From Bradyrhizobium sp. CSS354 (GTDB lineage: Bacteria; Pseudomonadota; Alphaproteobacteria; Rhizobiales; Xanthobacteraceae), in the NCBI RefSeq assembly GCF_029051725.1, contig NZ_JAACFU010000007.1, positions 181,001-245,000 of the forward strand: a DNA stretch of 64,000 bases, given 5' to 3'. The translations under genes and the position numbers were made by a program. Below the pieces are notes generated by a model. It saw only the letters and a list, made by a program, of their open reading frames with translations. It made no database searches and had not been told where the DNA came from. Positions 43,214 to 51,717 of this stretch are shown piece after piece (position 1 is the stretch's first letter; the number at the start of each line of letters is the position of its first letter).

Positions 43214-44398
43214 ATGTCCGATATGACCGTTGCCGCAGGCCGGCGCTCCCGTTGGGGCCTTTTCATCGCCCCTGTCATCCTCCTGATCCTCGCGGTGGCG
43301 TGGAGCGGGTTCTGGTTCTATGCGGCGTCGCAGGCCGAAATCGCCGCCGATGCCTGGCGCGCGCAGGAGGCCAAATCCGGCCGTATCTATGATTGCGCCA
43401 AGCGCTCGGTCGCGGGCTTCCCCTTCCGCTTCGAGGTCCAGTGTTCCGGCGCCAGCGTCGCCCTGGTGTCGCAGAACGCCAGCAAGACGCCGTTCACGGC
43501 GAAGCTCGACAACATCCTGGTCCTCGCCCAGGTCTACGATCCCAAGCGCGTCATCGCCGAATTCACCGCACCCGCGACGCTCACTGACGGCGTCACGCAA
43601 AACACCTTCGTCGTGAACTGGAGCAAGGGTCGCAGCAGCGTGGTCGGCTTGCCCGCCGTGCCGGAGCGCGCCTCCATCGTGTTCGAGGAGCCCACCGTCA
43701 ATCGTGTTGACGGCGGCGCGCAGGTGCCGCTCGCGCGTGCAAAACAAATCGAGCTGCATGGACGCCTTGCGGATGGATCGCCGTCCGATCATCCCGTGAT
43801 CGAGACCGTGCTCCAGATCGCGCAGGGCAGCATCCAGGGCGTTCATCCTCTGCTCGCCGAGCCGTTCGAGGCCGACACGCGGGCGAAGATCACCGGACTG
43901 TCCGACCTCACGCCAAAGCCGTGGCCGCAGCGCTTCCGCGAGATCCAGGCCGCCGGCGGCCATATCGAGATCGTGCAGTCCCGCATCCAGCAGGGCGAGA
44001 TGATCGCGGTTGCGGCCGGCACGCTCGGCCTCTCGGCCAATGGCCGTCTCGACGGCGAGTTGCAGATGACGGTGACGGGCCTCGAGCGCGTGATCCCCGC
44101 GCTCGGCATCGAGAAGATGCTGGAGGAGGGGGTGCCGCAGGCAACCCTCGATCGTGTCGCGCCCGGCGTGAAGTCGCAGGACCTCAACAATCTGTTCGGC
44201 GCGCTCGACCGCGCCGTTCCCGGCCTCGGCAAGGTCATCAAGCAGAACGCCAATGCCGGCGTTGCCGCCGGCATCAATTCGATCGGCACCGAGAGCACGC
44301 TGGAAGGCAAGAAAGCCCGCAGCTTCCCGCTGAAGTTCGTCGACGGCAATGTGCTGCTCGGCCCGGTCAAGGTCGGCCAGATCCCGCCGCTGTATTGA
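43214..44398 (+). CDS. DUF2125 family envelope protein
   Basis: A 394-residue protein with one N-terminal helix (GLFIAPVILLILAVAWSGFW) and a long predominantly beta periplasmic part that contains the conserved start of the domain (SRIYDCAKRSVAGFPFRFEV-like residues, with paired Cys). DUF2125 is widespread in alphaproteobacteria with no known role. It is followed by a palindromic repeat and faces the tyrC operon. Confidence 0.85.
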   Translation: MSDMTVAAGRRSRWGLFIAPVILLILAVAWSGFWFYAASQAEIAADAWRAQEAKSGRIYDCAKRSVAGFPFRFEVQCSGASVALVSQNASKTPFTAKLDNILVLAQVYDPKRVIAEFTAPATLTDGVTQNTFVVNWSKGRSSVVGLPAVPERASIVFEEPTVNRVDGGAQVPLARAKQIELHGRLADGSPSDHPVIETVLQIAQGSIQGVHPLLAEPFEADTRAKITGLSDLTPKPWPQRFREIQAAGGHIEIVQSRIQQGEMIAVAAGTLGLSANGRLDGELQMTVTGLERVIPALGIEKMLEEGVPQATLDRVAPGVKSQDLNNLFGALDRAVPGLGKVIKQNANAGVAAGINSIGTESTLEGKKARSFPLKFVDGNVLLGPVKVGQIPPLY

Positions 44399-44405
44399 TT
44401 GCTCT

Positions 44406-44490
44406 GTCATTGTGAGCGAAGCGAAGCAATCCAGACTTTCTCTTCGGAGACAGTCTGGATTGCTTCGTCGCTGCGCTCCTCGCAATGACG
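44406..44490. repeat. Intergenic palindromic repeat, family A copy 2
   Basis: GTCATTGTGAGCGAAGCGAA continues into GCAATCCAGACT, and AGTCTGGATTGC returns through GCTGCGCTCCTCGCAATGAC. The arms match the copies at 10440 and 51718 except for a few changes. It lies between convergent genes and could serve as a two-way hairpin. Confidence 0.85.
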
Positions 44491-44506
44491 GAGGTGAGAG
44501 GGGTAG

Positions 44507-45442
44507 CTACGGCTTCTTCAGCGCCGCATGCGGCCGGCCGAAGTCGGGCGCGGCAGAGTCCTGGCCGATTTCGACGATGCCGCGGCGGATGGCGCGGGTG
44601 CGGGTGAAGTGGTCGAACAGCGCCTCGCCGTCGCCGCGGCGGATTGCGCGGGTGAGCTTTGCCAGATCCTCGGTAAAGGTGCCGAGCATCTCCAGCACGG
44701 CTTCCTTGTTGGCGAGGAAGACGTCGCGCCACATCGTCGGATCGGAGGCGGCGATGCGCGTGAAATCGCGAAAGCCGCCGGCGGAGAATTTGATGACCTC
44801 GGACTCCGTCACCTGCGCCAGCTCGTCGGCGGTGCCGACGATGGTGTAGGCGATCAGATGCGGCAGATGGCTCGTGATCGCGAGCACGAGATCATGATGA
44901 TCCGGCGTCATGATCTCGACCTTGGCGCCCATCGCCGCCCAGAACGCGCGCAGGCGGTCGGTGGCAGCCGCATCGACGCCCTCCGGCGGGGTGAGGATGC
45001 ACCAGCGGTTGATGAAGAGCTCGGCGAAGCCTGAATCGGGGCCCGAATGCTCGGTGCCTGCGACGGGATGCGCCGGCACGAAATGGATGCCATTCGGCAG
45101 ATGCGGCGCCATATCCCTGACGATGGCGCCCTTGACCGAGCCGACGTCGGAGATGATCGCGCCAGGCTTGAGGTGCGCGGCGATCTCCTGCGCCACCGGC
45201 CCGCAGGCGCCGACGGGAATGCAGAGGATGACGAGATCGGCGTCCTTCACGGCTTCTGCATTGGTCGCCACGACCTGATCGACGATGCCGAGCTCCATCA
45301 CGCGTGCGCGCGTCTTCTCCGAGCGCGCGGTGGTGACGATCTCGCCAGCCAGGCCCTGGAGCTTCGCAGCGCGCGCAATCGAGCCGCCGATCAGGCCGAA
45401 GCCGATCAGCGCGACGCGCTGGAAGTGCGCGGTCGCGCTCAT
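44507..45442 (-). CDS. tyrC: Prephenate/arogenate dehydrogenase
   Basis: A 311-residue NAD(P)-dependent enzyme of tyrosine synthesis, oxidising prephenate or arogenate. The Rossmann motif is ALIGFGLIGGSIARAAK. The catalytic His region is PLPNGIHFVPAHPVAGTEHSG-like (HPVAGTEHSG), and GGFRDFTRIAASDPTMWRDV is the C-terminal dimer motif. Third gene of a chorismate mutase / aminotransferase / dehydrogenase operon; it overlaps the aminotransferase stop by four bases. Substrate choice (prephenate versus arogenate) is not decided. Confidence 0.9.
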   Translation of the reverse strand: MSATAHFQRVALIGFGLIGGSIARAAKLQGLAGEIVTTARSEKTRARVMELGIVDQVVATNAEAVKDADLVILCIPVGACGPVAQEIAAHLKPGAIISDVGSVKGAIVRDMAPHLPNGIHFVPAHPVAGTEHSGPDSGFAELFINRWCILTPPEGVDAAATDRLRAFWAAMGAKVEIMTPDHHDLVLAITSHLPHLIAYTIVGTADELAQVTESEVIKFSAGGFRDFTRIAASDPTMWRDVFLANKEAVLEMLGTFTEDLAKLTRAIRRGDGEALFDHFTRTRAIRRGIVEIGQDSAAPDFGRPHAALKKP

Positions 45443-46533
45443 CGTCCGGCCATGAAGTCGCGCAGGCCCTCGACGACGAGGCGGTTGGCCTCCTCGGTGC
45501 CGATGGTCATGCGCAGCGAATGCGGCAGTCCGTAGTTCTTTAACCCGCGCAGCACCAGCCCGCGCTTGGTGAGGAAGGCGTCGGCTGCGTCCGAGGTCTT
45601 GCCCTCGGTCGGGAAGTGGATCAGCACGAAATTGGCAACGCTCGGCGTCACCTTCAGCCCGAGCTTGCCGATCTCCTCGGCGAGCCAGTTGCGCCAGGTC
45701 TCGGTGAACTGCTTCGACATGGCCTGGTGCGCGGTGTCCTCAATCGCAGCAACGGCAGCGTACATCGCCGGTGTCGACACGTTGAAGGGACCGCGGATGC
45801 GGTTGACCGCGTCGATGATGTGCTCGGGGCCGAACATCCAGCCGATGCGCAGCGCGGCGAGGCCGTGGATCTTGGAGAAGGTGTGGGTCACGACCGTGTT
45901 CTCGGTCGTCGCCACCAGCTCGATGCCCATCTCGTAATCGTTGCGCGAGACGTAGTCGCAATAGGCTGCGTCCAGCACCAGCAGCACGTGCGAGGGCAGG
46001 CCGGCGCGCAGGCGCTTGACCTCGTCGAACGGCACATAGGTGCCGGTCGGATTGTTGGGGTTGGCGAGCCAGACCAGCTTTGTCTTCGGCGTCACCGCCT
46101 TGAGGATGGCGTCGACATCGCAGGTGAGGTTCTTCTCGGCCGCGATGACGTTCTTGGCGCCCACCGCCATGGTCGCGATCGGGTAGACCAGGAAGCCGTG
46201 CGTGGTCGAGATCGCTTCGTCACCGTGGCTGAGATAGGTGTGGGCGAGCAGATTGAGGATCTCGTCCGAGCCGGCGCCGCAGATGATGCGGTTGGGATCG
46301 AGCCCGAAAGTGCGCCCGATCGCTTCGCGCAGCACGCGCGAGGTCCCTTCCGGATAGTCTTCCAGATGATCCGCAACGTGCTTGAACGCCTCGATCGCCT
46401 TCGGCGAGGGCCCGAACGGCGTCTCGTTGGCCGAGAGCTTGAACACCTTGCGGCCGGGCTCTGCCACCGGAGTCTTGCCGGGCGTGTAGGGCGCAATATC
46501 GAGAATGCCGGGATTCGGCACGGGGCGGGACAT
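45439..46533 (-). CDS. hisC: Histidinol-phosphate/aromatic aminotransferase (HisC family)
   Basis: A 364-residue class I/II PLP aminotransferase. FKLSANETPFGPSPKAIEAF opens the domain, PNNPTGTYV supports the cofactor, and the PLP lysine lies in THTFSKIHGLAALRIGWMFG. Because it is placed between chorismate mutase and TyrC genes, it probably acts on prephenate or aromatic keto acids, in addition to or instead of histidinol phosphate. ATG at 46533 chosen; upstream in-frame sequence belongs to the next gene's shadow. Four-base overlap with tyrC. Confidence 0.92.
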   Translation of the reverse strand: MSRPVPNPGILDIAPYTPGKTPVAEPGRKVFKLSANETPFGPSPKAIEAFKHVADHLEDYPEGTSRVLREAIGRTFGLDPNRIICGAGSDEILNLLAHTYLSHGDEAISTTHGFLVYPIATMAVGAKNVIAAEKNLTCDVDAILKAVTPKTKLVWLANPNNPTGTYVPFDEVKRLRAGLPSHVLLVLDAAYCDYVSRNDYEMGIELVATTENTVVTHTFSKIHGLAALRIGWMFGPEHIIDAVNRIRGPFNVSTPAMYAAVAAIEDTAHQAMSKQFTETWRNWLAEEIGKLGLKVTPSVANFVLIHFPTEGKTSDAADAFLTKRGLVLRGLKNYGLPHSLRMTIGTEEANRLVVEGLRDFMAGR

Positions 46534-46565
46534 CTTCAACTCCGGAATGGCAGGCGGTTCGCGAC

Positions 46566-47414
46566 TTACGATTTCGACCCGGTCGGGGGCACCGTATAGC
46601 GCGTTGCGTGGCTGCCGACGAGGGCCGTGGAGCGCACCGAGGCCCCCGCCTCGATCAGGGCAGCCTTGATTTTGTCGAGGCTGCTCGTCGCGGTGACCGA
46701 GACCAGCAGCGCGGCGCCGTCGAAGGCGGTATCGGGCACGGCCACGATCTCGGCGAGCGGCGACAGGGCGCGCGCGACCTCGGCGTTCCACCCCGACACG
46801 CGCACGCTGAAGGTCTCGACCTCCGTCACAAGCGCGCTGTCGGCGACGCGCGAGACCGCGAACACGGGCAACGCCGCCGGATGGTCGGCGCGCTCGACGA
46901 ACGGCAGCCGCGCGATGATCTTTGGCGCACCTTCTGCCTCGAGCTCCAGCCACCATGGTGTGCGGCTGGAGGTCGCCGAGACCAGCGCGAGGTCGCCCTT
47001 GGATTTCGCGACGGCCTCGACCGCCGCTTGCGCGCTGAAATGCGCGACGTAAGGCACGGTGAATCCGAAATGGAAGCGCACGGAATCGCGCATCGCCGGC
47101 TCGCTCGCAGAGATGTCGGCATGGACCGAGAACGGCGCCTGGACATAGGTGAAGGTCGCGATGATGACGCGCCAGATGCTCTCGACGGTGTCGAGCGGCA
47201 GGATGCCGCGATGACGCTGCACGAGGTCGCGCATCATGGCGGCCTCACGCGCAGGCCGAAACGCCGAGCCGACCTCCTGGGTCTGCTTCACCTGGATCAG
47301 GCGGTCGATGATGTCGCCGCGCTGCATCAACAGGCGATGCATGCCCTCGTCGATCGCGTCGATCTCCTTGCGCAATTCCTGGAGCGATGGTGGCGCGGGC
47401 GGACGTTGGGACAT
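46566..47414 (-). CDS. Chorismate mutase (AroQ type) with C-terminal extension
   Basis: A 282-residue protein. The N-terminal 90 residues form an AroQ helix bundle: LQELRKEIDAIDEGMHRLLM, RGDIIDRLIQVKQTQEVGSA and FRPAREAAMMRDLVQRHRG contain the Arg/Lys/Glu active-site set. The remaining 190 residues do not look like the usual prephenate dehydratase but are similar in size and could be a degenerate version or a regulatory domain. Converts chorismate to prephenate, feeding HisC-type aminotransferase and TyrC downstream. Start at 47414 (MSQRPPAPPS). Confidence 0.87.
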   Translation of the reverse strand: MSQRPPAPPSLQELRKEIDAIDEGMHRLLMQRGDIIDRLIQVKQTQEVGSAFRPAREAAMMRDLVQRHRGILPLDTVESIWRVIIATFTYVQAPFSVHADISASEPAMRDSVRFHFGFTVPYVAHFSAQAAVEAVAKSKGDLALVSATSSRTPWWLELEAEGAPKIIARLPFVERADHPAALPVFAVSRVADSALVTEVETFSVRVSGWNAEVARALSPLAEIVAVPDTAFDGAALLVSVTATSSLDKIKAALIEAGASVRSTALVGSHATRYTVPPTGSKS

Positions 47415-47586
47415 GTCTGACAGGGTTGTTGAGAGGCGTTCCAATGCGGATCAGGCGAGCCGTCACCGCTGTGATGAATGCCTGATTAGGCAGTCGGGGC
47501 TGCGAAAGCAAAGAGAAATGCAAAGGCAAATCGGGGCCGTTCCGCCCGCGTCTCGACAGGTGAATTTGGTCGATCCGGGCCGCGAC

Positions 47587-47615
47587 TTGACGAAAACCGT
47601 CCAAGACGGTAGTTT
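47587..47615 (+). promoter_or_regulatory. Sigma-70 promoter of the metXW leader
   Basis: TTGACG (47587-47592), a 17-base spacer and TAGTTT (47610-47615). Predicted +1 is near 47622, exactly where the SAM-II aptamer begins. Confidence 0.65.
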
Positions 47616-47621
47616 TTACCC

Positions 47622-47690
47622 GTTCCGTGGTCATTTGAGCCGGCCGGCTTGCAGCCACGTTAAAAAACTCGCTAAACAGGCCGGGGACCC
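47622..47690 (+). ncRNA. SAM-II riboswitch aptamer upstream of metX
   Basis: The sequence holds the conserved SAM-II core: TGGTCATTTGAG, GGCTTGCAGCCACGTTAAA and CGCTAAACAGGCCGGGG. Stem P1 is CCGGCC (47640-47645) paired with GGCCGG (47679-47684), closing the compact H-type pseudoknot. SAM-II aptamers bind S-adenosylmethionine and are found before met genes of alphaproteobacteria; here metX starts at 47787. This is transcriptional control by the downstream terminator. Confidence 0.93.
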
Positions 47691-47730
47691 TTTCGATCCC
47701 GGCCGAACCTATCGTTCAGGCCGGGTTTTT
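47679..47730 (+). terminator. Overlapping antiterminator/terminator of the SAM-II switch
   Basis: CCCGGCC (47698-47704) and GGCCGGG (47719-47725) form a 7-bp stem followed by TTTTT (47726-47730), a Rho-independent terminator. The same CCCGGCC can instead pair with GGCCGGG at 47679-47685, which is the 3' strand of aptamer stem P1. SAM binding should lock P1 and free the terminator; without SAM the antiterminator forms and metX is transcribed. Confidence 0.82.
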
Positions 47731-47786
47731 CATGGCCTGATGTCAATGCGGTCACCACGACGATCGCAAACGAGGTCGATGGTCAG

Positions 47787-48989
47787 ATGGTTGGCGTCCA
47801 GTCAATTCCGAGTCCCGCGATCACCGCCGACGAGCGGTCGCACGAGGTGGATCATCCGAGCTCGCAGGTCGCGCAGTTCGGCACGGAGCAGCCGCTGCGG
47901 CTGGATTGCGGTGTCGATCTCAGCCCGTTCCAGATCGCCTACCAGACTTACGGCGAACTGAATGCCGATCGCTCCAACGCGATCCTGATCTGCCATGCGC
48001 TGACCGGCGACCAGCACGTCGCCAATGTGCACCCTGTCACCGGCAAGCCCGGCTGGTGGGAGACCCTGGTCGGCCCCGGTCGACCGCTCGATCCCCGCGA
48101 GTATTTTATCATCTGCTCCAACGTGATCGGCGGCTGCATGGGCTCGACCGGTCCGGCATCGATCAATCCCGCGACCGGCAAGGTTTGGGGTCTCGATTTC
48201 CCCGTCATCACCATCCCCGACATGGTGCGCGCGCAGGCGATGCTGATCGATCGGCTCGGCATCGACACGCTGTTCGCGGTCGTCGGCGGCTCGATGGGCG
48301 GCATGCAAGTGCTGCAATGGACTGCGGCGTATCCGAGCCGCGTGTTCTCCGCGCTGGCGATCGCCTGCTCGACGCGACACTCGGCACAGAACATCGCGTT
48401 CCACGAGCTTGGCCGTCAGGCCGTGATGGCCGATCCCGACTGGCACCATGGCGGCTATGCCGACCACGGTATTCATCCGCATCGCGGGCTCGCTGTCGCC
48501 CGGATGGCGGCGCACATCACCTATCTCTCGGACGCCGCGCTGCATCGAAAATTCGGCCGGCGCATGCAGGACCGCGAGCTGCCGACCTTCTCGTTCGACG
48601 CCGACTTCCAGGTCGAGTCCTATCTGCGCTATCAGGGCTCGTCTTTTGTCGAGCGCTTCGACGCCAACTCCTATCTCTATCTGACCCGCGCGATGGACTA
48701 TTTCGACATTGCCGGCGACCATGGCGGCGTGCTGGCGAAGGCGTTCGCGGGAATCCAGACCCGCTTCTGCGTGGTTTCCTTCACCAGTGACTGGTTGTTC
48801 CCGACTTCGGAATCGCGCGCGCTGGTGCACGCGCTGAATGCGTCGAGTGCGCGGGTGTCGTTTGCCGAGATCGAGACCGATCGCGGTCACGACGCGTTCC
48901 TGCTCGACGTGCCCGAATTCTTCGACATCGCCCGTGCCTTCCTGCAGTCGGCAGGCAAGGCGCGCGGGCTCACTGCCAAGAATGCCTAA
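47787..48989 (+). CDS. metX: Homoserine O-acetyltransferase
   Basis: A 400-residue alpha/beta hydrolase-fold enzyme acylating homoserine, the first dedicated step to methionine. The nucleophile Ser lies in VVGGSMGGMQVLQW, and SNVIGGCMGSTGPASINPAT is the substrate motif; the His/Asp of the triad are in ETDRGHDAFLLD and the preceding segment. Some homologues use succinyl-CoA, so the acyl donor is an inference. Expression is controlled by the SAM-II switch directly upstream. Followed by metW after 13 bases. Confidence 0.95.
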   Translation: MVGVQSIPSPAITADERSHEVDHPSSQVAQFGTEQPLRLDCGVDLSPFQIAYQTYGELNADRSNAILICHALTGDQHVANVHPVTGKPGWWETLVGPGRPLDPREYFIICSNVIGGCMGSTGPASINPATGKVWGLDFPVITIPDMVRAQAMLIDRLGIDTLFAVVGGSMGGMQVLQWTAAYPSRVFSALAIACSTRHSAQNIAFHELGRQAVMADPDWHHGGYADHGIHPHRGLAVARMAAHITYLSDAALHRKFGRRMQDRELPTFSFDADFQVESYLRYQGSSFVERFDANSYLYLTRAMDYFDIAGDHGGVLAKAFAGIQTRFCVVSFTSDWLFPTSESRALVHALNASSARVSFAEIETDRGHDAFLLDVPEFFDIARAFLQSAGKARGLTAKNA

Positions 48990-49002
48990 AGGACCGCTAG
49001 CC

Positions 49003-49665
49003 ATGTCTGTACAGGAAGCGTTGCCGCTGGGCGGCGTTGCGACCGGGCAGCCCGGTGATTTTCGCGCCGACCATGTGCTGGTCGCCGAGATGGTCAAGCC
49101 GGGCTCGAAGGTGCTCGACGTCGGCTGCGGCGAGGGCGACCTGCTCCAACTGCTGGAAACCCGCGGCGTCGACGGCCGCGGCATCGAGCTGTCGCGCGAG
49201 GGCGTCAACCGCTGCGTCGCCAAGGGTCTGGCGGTGGTGCAGGGCGATGCCGACACCGACCTCGTGAATTATCCGGATGACGCCTTCGACTACGTGATCC
49301 TGTCGCAAACCTTGCAGGCGACGCGGCAGCCGAAAGTGGTGCTGGAGAATTTGCTGCGCATCGGCCGCCGCGCCATCGTGTCGTTCCCGAATTTCGGCTT
49401 CTGGAAGATGCGGCTCCAGCTCCTGATCGGCGGCCACATGCCGCGCACGGAAAATCTGCCGGCAAGCTGGTATGACACCGCCAACATCCATTTCTGTACC
49501 ATCAAGGACTTCGTCGAACTCTGCGACGCGATCGACGTCAAGATGGAACGTGCCGAGGCGCTCGACCTCTACGGCCGCCCGCTGCGGCTGCGGATGCCCT
49601 GGTGGGTGTGGAATCTGTTCGGCGAGCAGGGCGTGTTTCTGCTGACGCGGGGCGGCAGGAAATAG
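49003..49665 (+). CDS. metW: Methionine biosynthesis protein MetW
   Basis: A 220-residue SAM-dependent methyltransferase-fold protein. The nucleotide motif is KVLDVGCGEGDLLQLLETRG. YDTANIHFCTIKDFVELCD and GRPLRLRMPWWVWNLFGEQG are typical of MetW. MetW partners MetX in alpha- and betaproteobacteria and is reported to activate it. AAAGGA precedes the ATG at 49003; an ATG seven codons upstream overlaps metX. Same transcript as metX and thus controlled by the riboswitch. Confidence 0.94.
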   Translation: MSVQEALPLGGVATGQPGDFRADHVLVAEMVKPGSKVLDVGCGEGDLLQLLETRGVDGRGIELSREGVNRCVAKGLAVVQGDADTDLVNYPDDAFDYVILSQTLQATRQPKVVLENLLRIGRRAIVSFPNFGFWKMRLQLLIGGHMPRTENLPASWYDTANIHFCTIKDFVELCDAIDVKMERAEALDLYGRPLRLRMPWWVWNLFGEQGVFLLTRGGRK

Positions 49666-49673
49666 GTCCCGCC

Positions 49674-49761
49674 CGTAGCCCGGATGGAGCGCAGCGCAAT
49701 CCGGGATTCTATCCGCGTACGCGAAGGCCCCGGATTACGCTTTCGCTCCATCCGGGCTACG
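49674..49761. repeat. Intergenic palindromic repeat, family D
   Basis: CGTAGCCCGGATGGAGCGCA on the left and TGCGC-like TTTCGCTCCATCCGGGCTACG on the right are complementary, with inner AATCCGGG / CCCGGATT. It lies nine bases after metW, between convergent genes. Confidence 0.83.
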
Positions 49762-49788
49762 CGACGCAGCGTGTGGCGACGCCTCGCG

Positions 49789-50652
49789 CTAATGCGCCCC
49801 CAGCGATCTCGGATCGCGTACCGGCCATCTTCCCGCTTCCACCAGCGTGACGAACCGTTCCACCGTTTCGTTGAACAGGGCGGGCTCTTCGAGATTGAGC
49901 ACGTGGCCGGACTTCGGAAACATGGCGAGCCCCGCCGCAGGCAGATGCTTCTTCAGGAACAGGCTTGCGTCCACGCACGGATCGTCCTCGTCGCCGCAGA
50001 TGATGAGTGCCGGCGTCGTGGCGCCTCTGATCGCGTCCGTCATCGTAAAGATCGAGGGACGGCCGGCCTGAAACCCGCGCATCGTCCGCGCCGATCCCTT
50101 GGCGTCGTGCCGCGCCAGGGCGGCGTAGAAATCGGCGTGGCCACGCGGGTCCTTCACCAGGAAAGGAATCCGGCTCGGCGCCTCGCGCGTGACTTTTGCG
50201 ACTTCGGCTGAGCCGAGCATCTCGAATTGCTCCGCGTTGGCGCGGCACTGCTGGCGCCAGGCGTCGAGGTTCTCGATCTCCGAGCCTGAGCCGACGCCGG
50301 CGAGCGTCATCGACAGCGCGCGTTGGGGCGCGTTGAGCCCGATCTGGAGCGACGAATAGGCGCCCATCGAGAGGCCGACGAAGTGCGCGCGATCGATCTT
50401 CAGATGGTCGAGCACCGCGAGCGCATCGGTATAGAAATGCGTATAGCCGTAGACCTCGCCATCAGGCACGTCCGATGGCGTGTAGCCGCGCGCGGAATAG
50501 GTGATGCAGCGATGGCCGCGCGAAAAGTAGCGCATCTGCGGCTCCCAATTGGTGTAGTCGGCCGCGAATTCGTGCAGAAAAATAATCGGCGTGCCCGCGC
50601 CTGCTTCTTCGAAGTAGAGACGACAATTGTCTTTCGTGAGGGCGTGAGGCAT
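49789..50652 (-). CDS. Alpha/beta hydrolase
   Basis: A 287-residue soluble alpha/beta hydrolase. The oxyanion-hole strand is PIIFLHEFAADYTNWE, the nucleophile Ser is in FVGLSMGAYSSLQIGL, the acid lies in LIICGDEDDPCVD and the catalytic His in FPKSGHVLNLEEP. Resembles 3-oxoadipate enol-lactonase-like enzymes, but the substrate is unknown. ATG at 50652 chosen; ten upstream codons are not family-like. Confidence 0.88.
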   Translation of the reverse strand: MPHALTKDNCRLYFEEAGAGTPIIFLHEFAADYTNWEPQMRYFSRGHRCITYSARGYTPSDVPDGEVYGYTHFYTDALAVLDHLKIDRAHFVGLSMGAYSSLQIGLNAPQRALSMTLAGVGSGSEIENLDAWRQQCRANAEQFEMLGSAEVAKVTREAPSRIPFLVKDPRGHADFYAALARHDAKGSARTMRGFQAGRPSIFTMTDAIRGATTPALIICGDEDDPCVDASLFLKKHLPAAGLAMFPKSGHVLNLEEPALFNETVERFVTLVEAGRWPVRDPRSLGAH

Positions 50653-50852
50653 CCGGTTTTCTCCCTGAGGTGGCTGCGGCATTGGAATGCCGTCCTGCGG
50701 TCAGCGCATATGATGCTAACACTTGTTAATCATCGTCCAAATTCTTCGCGACCGCGTCTTGTTCTCGCCACATCGGGATACTGATACAGCCCGCGGATGT
50801 CGGCCACCGCACGGGCCGATTGGGAAGTGGGGGTGTCAACGAAGGATGAAGA

Positions 50853-51707
50853 ATGTTCGAGTTGTTTGCGTCTCGCCTGTCGCGCTGTGTCGTCGCGCTG
50901 GCTGTTTTCTTCGCGGCGATCGCCGCACTCGCCTTTCCGGCGTCAGCACGACCTCATCGTCATAGCACAGAGCGGTACGCTTACGCTTACGCGCATCACG
51001 CCAGCAGACATCATCATTATTCCCGATATCACGCACGCAGCTCGCGCTTCGAGCGCGGCGCGGCGCAATTGCAGGCGAGCGGCTTCGGCAACACCTTCGC
51101 CAGCTATGACCCGAACGCCAATAGCGGCGGCATCGCCATGAGCGGCAGCGGTGGAATGGCCACGAGCGGCAGCGGTGGGATGGCCATGAGCGGCAGCGGT
51201 GCAATGGCCATGAGCGGCAACGCTGGAATGGTTACCAGCGGCGGGATGACCACGCGCGCCAGCCGTCGAATCGCCACGAGGCGTGGCGGTGGCCTGGCCA
51301 CTGACGCGAATGTCGGCGGCATGGCCAATAGCGCGACGAGCAGCGGCGGCTTTGGCGGCGGGTCGGGCCTCGTGTCCGAGGCGCGCCGCTATGTCGGCGG
51401 CAATCCGACCGGCCGCGGCAGCCTGTGGTGCGCGCGGTTCATGAACATGGTGCTTGAGAAAACCGGTCACCGTGGCACCGGCTCCGATATGGCGAATTCG
51501 TTCGCGCATTACGGCACGCGCGTCTCCGGTCCGCAGGTCGGCGCCATCGCGGTCATGTCGCGCGGCGGCCGGGGCGGTCATGTTGGCATCATCACCGGCA
51601 TCGATGCGCAGGGTAATCCGATCATGATCTCCGGCAACAACGGCAACCGCGTCCGCGAAGCGCCGATCTCGCGCGGCCGGATCTATGCCTATGTGATGCC
51701 GAATTGA
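50853..51707 (+). CDS. Secreted CHAP-like amidase/peptidase with Ser-Gly-Met repeats
   Basis: A 284-residue exported protein. The signal peptide spans residues 1-32 (VVALAVFFAAIAALAFPASA). A His/Tyr-rich stretch follows (YAYAYAHHASRHHHYSRYH), then an eight-residue repeat MAMSGSGG in four to five copies encoded at 51132-51249. The C-terminal 110 residues form a CHAP/TIGR02594-like domain: GRGSLWCARFMNMVLEKTGH gives the catalytic Cys, and GGHVGIITGIDAQGNPIMIS the His. Such enzymes cut peptidoglycan cross-links or stems. A long low-complexity linker suggests wall or surface attachment. Confidence 0.8.
   Translation: MFELFASRLSRCVVALAVFFAAIAALAFPASARPHRHSTERYAYAYAHHASRHHHYSRYHARSSRFERGAAQLQASGFGNTFASYDPNANSGGIAMSGSGGMATSGSGGMAMSGSGAMAMSGNAGMVTSGGMTTRASRRIATRRGGGLATDANVGGMANSATSSGGFGGGSGLVSEARRYVGGNPTGRGSLWCARFMNMVLEKTGHRGTGSDMANSFAHYGTRVSGPQVGAIAVMSRGGRGGHVGIITGIDAQGNPIMISGNNGNRVREAPISRGRIYAYVMPN
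51132..51227 (+). repeat. 24-bp in-frame tandem repeat
   Basis: Four units of 24 bases (ATGGCCATGAGCGGCAGCGG plus four bases) and a partial fifth encode MAMSGSGG-type octapeptides in the linker of the CHAP-like protein. Units differ by only a few bases. Confidence 0.85.
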
Positions 51708-51717
51708 GGTTTCTCCC

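Noticed and set aside
47597..47618. ACCGTC-CAA-GACGGT followed by AGTTTTT, a second terminator-like hairpin
   Set aside because: It lies inside the -35/-10 spacer of the metX promoter, so it is not transcribed from it, and no gene ends upstream on this strand.
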